From positions 71,611,039-71,675,038 of the forward strand of contig NC_086026.1 in assembly GCF_036323735.1 (NCBI RefSeq): a stretch of 64,000 nucleotides of DNA, given 5' to 3'. The notes below the pieces were generated by a model. It did not search any database. It was not told the origin of the DNA and was given only the letters and a program-made list of their open reading frames with translations. Every line of letters begins with the position of its first letter. Position 1 is the first letter of the stretch. The position numbers and the translations under genes are program-made. Source of the stretch: Rattus norvegicus (taxonomy: Eukaryota; Chordata; Mammalia; Rodentia; Muridae). Positions 57,490-64,000 of the stretch are shown in pieces.

Positions 57490-57630
57490 ATATTGAAGAC
57501 AGGCCTGGTTGTTTATGGCTGTAACCCCAGCACTCGGGAGGCTAAGGCAGGAGTACATTGGTAGCCAGCGTGCGCTACACAGTGAGTTGCACAACACCTG
57601 TGAATAGAGACCCTATCTCTAAAGAAAAGA
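57490..57630 (+). mobile_element. B1-type SINE
   Basis: CCCCAGCACTCGGGAGGCTA and AGAGACCCTATCTCTAAAG. Confidence 0.75.
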
Positions 57631-58499
57631 CGAGAAGCAGAAGGAGTGGGAAGAGGGATAGCTGAAGAGGGAGGAGGAGGTTGGGGAGCGAGGGGGGAGA
57701 GAACTCATTGGTCGTTTAAGATTGAGAGCTCGCCCATGGCCTCATTTCTCATTTTACCTTGGTTGCTTCTCTTAAAGACCCTATCTGTGGTGCTGGAACT
57801 AGGGCTTTGTGTATAGGAGACATAGTTCAGCCCATCACAGAGCCCCAGTGGGATCTGGGAGCTTCAGCATGACCTTCCTGCCATAAAAAAAACCAAGACA
57901 TTCACCAAGGGCCTTTGAAGATGAGCAGGGAGACCAGAAGTGTATCTCAGGCCTAGAGAGATGTAGGGTACAGAGGGAGGAGCCTGCTGTGATCTGAGGA
58001 TGGCTCGGGCATTCCCATTACGAAGAGGAAAGTGTAATAATTGGACAGGTTGTTCAGAGAGCAGAGGACCTTCTGTCCAAGGCCCCGAGGAGGTAACGAG
58101 GTAGTCAGAATGACAGCCTGTGATGCAGGAAGGAGAGAACAGAAGGAGCTGGTGGAGGCTGGGAGGTAAGGCAGAGAAGCAGAGGCTACAGGGAAACCCT
58201 TTCTACCAGCCCCAGCATGTGGGCAAAAGCTGGACACCATCTGGGCAGTCGGAATCTACTGAGAAAAATCCAAAGGCTGGTATAAAAGGAGGCCGTCATG
58301 ATGTGCTTGGTGTCTCTGTGCCCTCATATGCCTTGTGGAGACCCATGACAGGCACTAAATATTAGGACTCAATCAGTGCTTACAGATGCACATGCATGTG
58401 TCAGACTGGAGGCTCATGGCGTCATGTCATGAGTTCTACGCTGTTGGTCGAGTGATATGCAGCTAAAACAGAAGGAGGTGAGACATATCATTGGAGCAT

Positions 58500-58873
58500 A
58501 TCTGTCACCTTCACAGTTAGAATAAACCAGGCTATCCCCGAGTCCAGGCTATCCCTGTCCTGTCACAGCTGGATAATAGCCCTTCAAGCTACAAGGCCTT
58601 CCTCCACCACCCCTGCCTCCCACAAAAGCTATCCAAAGCCAACAACTTCTCTAGTTCTCTCTTCAAATATCCTCTGGGCAACTCTTACATTTCCTCAACA
58701 CTGCCCCGTTGTTACCTTTTCTACCATTTTGAAACACTTCTAAATGAGCATCCTGTGCCTATCATACGACATTTGTCTCACTGTCACTACTGGATTTGAG
58801 TTTGTCACCTGTCATTCCAGCTCCCTGTATAACCTCTGGAGGTCAGGAAACCAGGCATGTTATCCACCTGTTC
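58500..58873 (+). mobile_element. Diverged L2-like segment
   Basis: Pyrimidine-rich text with CTTCAAATATCCTCTGGGC and AGGTCAGGAAACCAGGCATG resembles the L2 3' half; weak. Confidence 0.4.
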
Positions 58874-59912
58874 AGGGTTCCTTTCTGTTGCTCTGACAGA
58901 CGTTGAGTAGCAAAAGCAAGCTCATTTCAGCTTCTACTGCCAGACAACAGCTCATCACTGAGGGGAGTTGGGGCAGGACCTCAAGGCAGAAAACACAGAG
59001 GACAGTGATCATCATCTGCCCAACCCCCACCCCGTTGCTCTCAGGCTCTGGCTTAACTGCTGTTTGCATCCAGCATGTCTTGGTCCTGGGAACCGGAACA
59101 ATGAGAGGAAGAAGAAAAGAGACAGAGAGACACACATAAAAGGTGAGATTCAGACCAGGTGGTGGTGCACATGCCTTTAATCCCAGCATTCGGGAAACAA
59201 AGGCAGGCAGATCTCAAGGCAGCCTGGTCTATAGAGAGAGTTTCAGGAGAGCCAGGGCTACACAGAAAAAAACCAAACAAACCTGTCTCCAGAAAGAAAA
59301 ACAACGACAACAACAAACAAACAAAAAGCCAGATGAGATTGGATGGGCTATGCTCACTTGATAGAGGTCACTTACTACTACAAACCAGCCCAGAAGCCCA
59401 CTCTTTTGTAATGTGCAACACAGGAGGGGGTTAGCCAGTCTCTGTGGGAGGTCCCTTGTAGGGAAGTAGCCACCGCTTGAGTTGTAGGAGGAAGAAACTG
59501 TGGTTGCCAGTTTTTTCCACACACTGCCAACATCTACACATGGACCAGAAGAAGATTTTGCCAGTTCCCTGAGTCTGGGGAAGGCTTTGCTCTTCCCACA
59601 GCTCTGAGGTATTGGGGTCTCTGCCATACCTGTCCGCGCTTTGCCAATACCCTCTCAATACTCCTCCCATCCTTCCACATTTGCCTAGGGCCTCCTTTGC
59701 TCCTTACCTCACGGCTAACCTTATAGAGCCAGGATCACCTGCTCAGAATACAGCGCAGGCCACATGGGATATGTCCTTCTATACTAACTAACAGTCAAGG
59801 CCATCCCCCTCAGACACACCCACAGGCCTCTGATGGAGGCAGTTCCTCAGTGGAAACTTCCCTCTCAGATGACTCTAGGCCAAGTCAAGTTGTCAGTCAA
59901 AGCTAACTAGGA
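58874..59912 (-). mobile_element. Rodent LTR, second family, broken by insertions
   Basis: The left edge (about 58874-59000) and right edge (about 59750-59912, with CAAGTCAAGTTGTCAGTCAA) match the family. A B1 at 59150-59310 and other sequence lie between. The middle is not all accounted for. Confidence 0.45.
59150..59310 (+). mobile_element. B1 SINE inside a broken LTR
   Basis: CATGCCTTTAATCCCAGCAT and GAGAGCCAGGGCTACACAGA. Confidence 0.85.
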
Positions 59913-60283
59913 CACCACACTTACCGTAACCCTGGCCCAGTCTTCCTTCAGCAAGCTTTCAATAGCTATGCTGAATTCGACTGAACTGTAAATGATGGGA
60001 GAGGTTGTTATAAAGAGAGATTTTTCTGCACAAGCGTCTGCTTTTATACAATTCCACATGGAGAGACCAACGAAAACTCAGCTGTCTGGATGACCTCCTA
60101 TTCCACAGCGCCCCCGCCTCTCCTCGAACTTGGCCAGCCAAGCCCCGACCCTCCCCCAAGTCACACATGCCTATGCCATCGTTCTCCAAACTTCTGTGAA
60201 TTTGCTCGGGGAGACAGAAGAATTGCTGTACATTATCACTAATTATCTACCTCGGTCCATCTGTGTGATAAGAAACAGCAGCA

Positions 60284-60405
60284 GGGCTGAGGGATGGTTC
60301 AGTGGTCAAGAGTGGGTGCTAATCTTGCAGAGGATCCTCATCTGGTAACTTTAGCTCCAGGGGGTCGGATCTAATGACCTCTTCTAGATACCTTGGACAT
60401 CCACA

Positions 60406-60494
<89 letters not shown>
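60284..60494 (+). mobile_element. B3 SINE ending in (TC)n(AC)n
   Basis: GGGCTGAGGGATGGTTCAGT; microsatellite (TC)n 60407-60453 then (AC)n 60454-60494. Confidence 0.65.
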
Positions 60495-60497
<3 letters not shown>

Positions 60498-60692
60498 GTT
60501 TTAAAATATTGTGTGTGCACCTTCGTGGGAAGGCCAGGAGTCGACATCAGAAATCTTCCTCAGTTGCTCTCCATCTTATCTCTCCGAGACAGGGTCTCTC
60601 ACTGAACTCACTGATTGGCCAGCAATTTCCAGGGTTCCACACATCTCTTCATTCCCAGCACGGAGGTCACAGGCGCACACCGCCATGCCTGG

Positions 60693-60728
<36 letters not shown>

Positions 60729-60920
60729 GTTCTTTTTTTCGGAGCTGGGGACCGAACCCAGGGCCTTGCGCTTCCTAGGTAAGCGCTCTACCACTGAGCT
60801 AAATCCCCAGCCCCCATGCCTGGCTTTTTATGTAGGTGCCGGACACCGGACATCGAAACCCAGGCTCTCGTGGTCTCACAGCAAGCACCTTTCCTGGAAG
60901 AGCCGTCTCCCTGGCCCCAA
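60498..60920 (-). mobile_element. B4/RSINE SINE split by an ID
   Basis: GACAGGGTCTCTCACTGAAC left of the ID and GAAACCCAGGCTCTCGTGGT to its right. Confidence 0.75.
60699..60814 (-). mobile_element. ID SINE inserted in an older SINE
   Basis: Reverse ID with a ~30-bp T head. Perfect duplication CATGCCTGGCTTTTT at 60684-60698 and 60815-60829. Confidence 0.97.
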
Positions 60921-61214
60921 GATGCACTCCTTTGTGCTCATCATGGTATTCTGTGGTTTATCAGTTTTCCCATTTTAATGATTTCCTATGCTACCCCAGT
61001 GTACTTAGCAGGTAATGCCCTCAACAACCCAGGGATTTCCAAGTTCTCTCAGGCAGGACACAAGAATCTCATCCGAAGAGTCTGACCTCCAGCTCCATGG
61101 TCCTCTTTCCCAAAGGCAACGGTGCCTGGAGCAATTAGTCAGCTATTAAGAATACCAGCCCAGTCCTAGTGAACACAACCCACTCTTCCAATCTCATTTT
61201 AAACCTGAGCTCTG

Positions 61215-61345
61215 AGATGGACTGATGGCTTAGTCAGTAGGGTGCTTGGTACCTGAGGACCTGAGTTCAGTCCGTGGAACCTACACGGTGGAAGGAAAGA
61301 GCTTTCATGAGCTGTCCTATGATTTACACACACACACACACAAAT
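61215..61345 (+). mobile_element. B3 SINE
   Basis: GATGGACTGATGGCTTAGTC and GAGGACCTGAGTTCAGTCCG. Confidence 0.7.
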
Positions 61346-61727
61346 GACAGATAGGCAGATAATAGATGTTAATGAGTTTAAAAATTGAACTCCTAGTGAA
61401 CCTCCAAATATGTTTACTTTATTAGCATCCATGAGGATAGGGGACTGGGTCCTCCTGTTACCTGTCACCTCCTGTCCCAGCACTTGGTTTCCAGAAACTT
61501 TACAAATTGTGAAGAAACTCTAGCAAAGAACACCATTCATTGGTAACCATTTTTGGAGAGAACCTTGTTTACCCTTGACTTTGACCTCCTGACCCTCCCA
61601 TCCCACTTCCCAGGTGCTGGGGTCAAGCCTGTGCTACCACACCCAGCAAATTTTGAAAGAAATCTCCTCAACTGTGCCTCTCGGCTTTGGATGCCCACTA
61701 AAAACTCCTCCAAAGCTCCTTTTTTCT

Positions 61728-61876
61728 TTTTTCATAGCTGTCCTCAGACACACCAGAAGGGAACATCAGATTCCACTACAGATGGTTGTGAGCCACCATG
61801 TGGTTGCGGGGAATTGAACTCAGGACCTCTGGAAGAGCAGTCAGTGCTCTTAACTGCTAAGCCATCTCTCCAGTCC
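61728..61876 (-). mobile_element. B2 SINE, 3' truncated tail
   Basis: Reverse B2 with CACACCAGAAGGGAACATCA and the end CATCTCTCCAGTCC. Confidence 0.88.
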
Positions 61877-61969
61877 ATGCAGCTCCCTTTTCTTATCTCT
61901 TTATTCTTCCCATCTCCTCTCTTCTCTTCTTCTTCTTCTTCTTCTTTTCTCTTCTTTCTTTCCTTTTTT

Positions 61970-62590
61970 TAAACTCCATTTATTGATCCTCAAACCCAAC
62001 ACAAAACTCAGAGCAGTCAGTGTTCTTAACCATTGAACCATCTCTCCAAACCCCCAACACAAAACTCTATGCAAAAGTTTTACAGGCCCTTGACCTCGTG
62101 GCCACAGCTGTGTTTGCTGAAGTCAGCTTGCTTCTGTCTCTTTGGGCTCTGATTCTTCTTTCTGAGACTCTAAGAGGACTTCAAGTGCTCTCTTCCTCTG
62201 CACTCTCTCAGCATTGGTGGTCATCACCAGATGGAGTGGGGAGATGGGCGGCGGGGAGAGCCAGAAAGAGCCAGATGTTTCTCCTATAGGCTTAGACAGG
62301 TGAGCTGAGCCCCACAGCGAAACCAAGGCCAGATCGGGTCCGGTTGAGGGCAGCAAGTTTTTCTCCGTTATTGTTGGGCAGTGGATCGTAGTAGCCCAAG
62401 TGCTCCCGAAACAGCCATCCCTGAGACACCTGTTGTGAACAGCCACAATGCGGTTAAAAAGGCCAGTTGGTGCAGCCACCCAAATCAAGGTGTCTGGTTA
62501 GGTGGCTTCGGTGATAGGCTTAGCAGATAAAGGTTGTGAGGTGGACCATGGTGCTTCCGTGAGCGGCTCTTCGGCGGCGTTTTCTTTTTC
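61970..62590 (-). pseudogene. Mrps16-ps: Processed pseudogene of mitochondrial ribosomal protein S16
   Basis: The minus strand matches MRPS16, a small-subunit protein of the mitochondrial ribosome, without introns. The ATG at 62549-62547 is followed by MVHLTTFIC and then a stop (codon 10). Further on are GGCTNWPF, RIVAVHNRCLRDG, LGYYDPLPNNNGEKLAALN, AHLSKPI and TNAERVQRKRALEVLLESQK, in changing frames. At least three frameshifts are present: an extra base in a T run after NWPF, a lost base after RDGCF and another shift near the middle. The frame ends at TGA 62125-62123. A 3' UTR, an AATAAA at 61984-61979 and an A-rich tail (T run 61962-61970) complete a retrocopy, and GC-rich 5' UTR sequence is retained up to about 62580. 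A truncated B2 is inserted in the 3' UTR. It cannot make the protein. Confidence 0.93.
62010..62052 (-). mobile_element. Truncated B2 fragment inside the Mrps16 pseudogene 3' UTR
   Basis: This short minus-oriented B2 5' segment is flanked by duplicated target sequence (CCAACACAAAACTC at about 61996-62009 and 62054-62067). It split the pseudogene's 3' UTR after retroposition. Confidence 0.7.
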
Positions 62591-63110
62591 TTAGACAATG
62601 CTAACAGGCAACCTGTGTCTTCTGCTGTCCTAGTCCCTCTGAGAGAGACTCTGGTACCCTCAGAATTCAAGGGTCCAGGCTAATTTTCAAGACAGGCTTG
62701 CCACAACCCACTAGGGGGCACCAAACAACACACGTAGGTCAGGAAGATGCGCAGGTCCACTTGGAGACAGATTTTTCAGTCATGCGTTCCTATCTTCAGT
62801 GACAGTTTTCTGTTTTTCTTCCCTTTGTTTTATTTGAAGGACATACACATGAACAGCAACTGCATCAGAGATCACGACGACTCTGGGTAAGAAATGAAGA
62901 AGTCTGCATCCTCCAACAGATATCAGCCTCTGTCCAGGGTTTCTGGAAACCACTTCTCTGCTGACTTCAGTTAAAGCTCACCGTTTGAAGCCAGGCTGAG
63001 GATGGGGCTGCGGCCGACGTCATTTCATACATAAAACACTAGTAATGTACTGTGGAGCACAGGGAGTCCCTGAGTGTGCTGCCCCGAGAGAGTCAGGCAC
63101 ATTAAGGTTT
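62591..63110. other. No gene seen; unique sequence with a strong CTCF-like site
   Basis: Apart from the motif at 62705-62723 nothing was recognised. Confidence 0.5.
62705..62723 (+). promoter_or_regulatory. CTCF-like motif
   Basis: CCACTAGGGGGCACCA at 62708-62723 matches all 16 positions of the CTCF core; the three bases upstream do not match. It lies just upstream (minus-strand sense) of the Mrps16 pseudogene and outside any recognised SINE. Confidence 0.65.
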
Positions 63111-63221
63111 GGGGGGTTTGGGTTGGTTGGTTTGGTTGGTTTGGGAGGGTTGTTTTGATTTGGTTTTGTTCTTTGGGTTTTGTTTTGTTTTGTTTTGTTT
63201 TGTTTTGTTTTGTTTTGTTTT

Positions 63222-63345
63222 GTTTTTGAGACAGGATCTTGGCTGACCTGGAACTCGTTTCGAAGGCCAGGTTGACCTCACAGAATGCTGCTTGCCTCTG
63301 CTCTGGTTACTGAAACTAAAGGTCTAGGCCACCCCAGCAGGTGAG
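63222..63345 (-). mobile_element. B1 SINE headed by (TTTTG)n
   Basis: GAGACAGGATCTTGGCTGAC after a TTTTG tract at 63180-63226. Confidence 0.7.
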
Positions 63346-63704
63346 AGGAGTTTTTAATCCCTCCTGATTGAAAGATGCCAGGACAGGTTGTTCAGCTTGG
63401 ACTCGGGGAAGAGTCAGTTAGGAGGAATAAAAAAATCACCTCCGATATCTTAGGGCAGACATTGGAGAGTGTGACCGCCTTTCTTCTCAACTATTCTACG
63501 ACCATGCTCATCCTCCACTCAGCTGCCAAGGTTTAAAAATATAAGGGAGGTCACCACTCAGTTGTACCCTGTAAGGCAGCTCTGTTCCCAAGGACACGGG
63601 TCAACACTAGTAATCGACTTTACTGGCCTAAGGAAGTGGGGGGATGCAAACTTCTGCTGAGCCATCTGCCCTTACATTCTCTCAGGTTTCTTCTTTAGTA
63701 ACAA

Positions 63705-63850
63705 GGCAGGCTGGACATGGTAGCACCCGGTGTCATCCCAGCACAGTGCGGGTACAACAGGTCTTAAGTTTGAAGCCAGCACAGGCTGCGTAGGGAATTC
63801 TAAGCCAGCCCAGGAGACATAGAAGGATTCAATCACAAAAACAAAAATAA
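63705..63850 (+). mobile_element. B1-type SINE
   Basis: GGCTGGACATGGTAGCACCC and GCCAGCACAGGCTGCGTAGG. Confidence 0.65.
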
Positions 63851-64000
63851 ATTTTAAAAGATAACAAAAATCAAAGCATAGCAAATCAATTTCATAGAAT
63901 CCAATAGAAATCACAGGAGCCTTCAGAAATGAAAATCCCCACCCCTTCTTAAAAGGGGGAACAAAAATATCCATAGCAGGGGATATGGAGGCAAAGTTTA

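Overview
This is nuclear DNA of a rat (Rattus). Near-perfect ID elements (BC1/tRNA-Ala-derived SINEs) with fresh target-site duplications, together with rodent B1, B2, B3 and B4 SINEs, rodent L1 3' ends and rodent LTRs, point to rat rather than mouse. There are no prokaryotic features. Most of the 64 kb is interspersed and simple repeats.

The only intact protein-coding gene I can support is Spesp1 (sperm equatorial segment protein 1, an acrosomal protein) on the minus strand. It has two coding exons. A 64-nt exon at 50051-50114 carries the start codon and signal peptide. After a 12.9-kb intron, the large exon at 35945-37110 encodes the rest. The exon phases fit exactly and predict 409 residues. 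A CpG-rich, TATA-less promoter with MYB-, CRE-, CCAAT- and NRF1-like sites lies just upstream of the ATG (50115-50345). A poly(A) signal lies at 35782-35787.

A second gene-like object is a processed pseudogene of Mrps16 (mitochondrial ribosomal protein S16) on the minus strand at about 61970-62590. It has an early stop, several frameshifts, a retained AATAAA and A-tail, and a small B2 fragment inserted in its 3' UTR.

Layout: 1-35.7 kb is the 3' flank of Spesp1. In human this side holds NOX5, which rodents are known to lack; I saw no NOX5-like ORF here. It contains many LTR copies, a 2.4-kb ERVL/MaLR-like element inserted in a B3 SINE (13157-15568), an old L2 element (34590-35125) and a repeat-poor stretch that may be a conserved enhancer (9470-10170). 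35.8-50.35 kb is the Spesp1 transcription unit; its intron holds an inverted pair of L1 3' ends, several SINEs and a TGCG microsatellite. 50.35-64 kb is 5' flank with ID copies, microsatellites, the Mrps16 pseudogene and a strong CTCF-like motif at 62708-62723.

I found no undescribed multi-gene system. The points most worth following are the compact testis-type promoter of Spesp1, the Nox5-loss interval, an ID copy lacking its anticodon-arm region, and several nested insertions. Repeat family names come from recognising sequence, not from a database search; subfamily names are left open where I was unsure.
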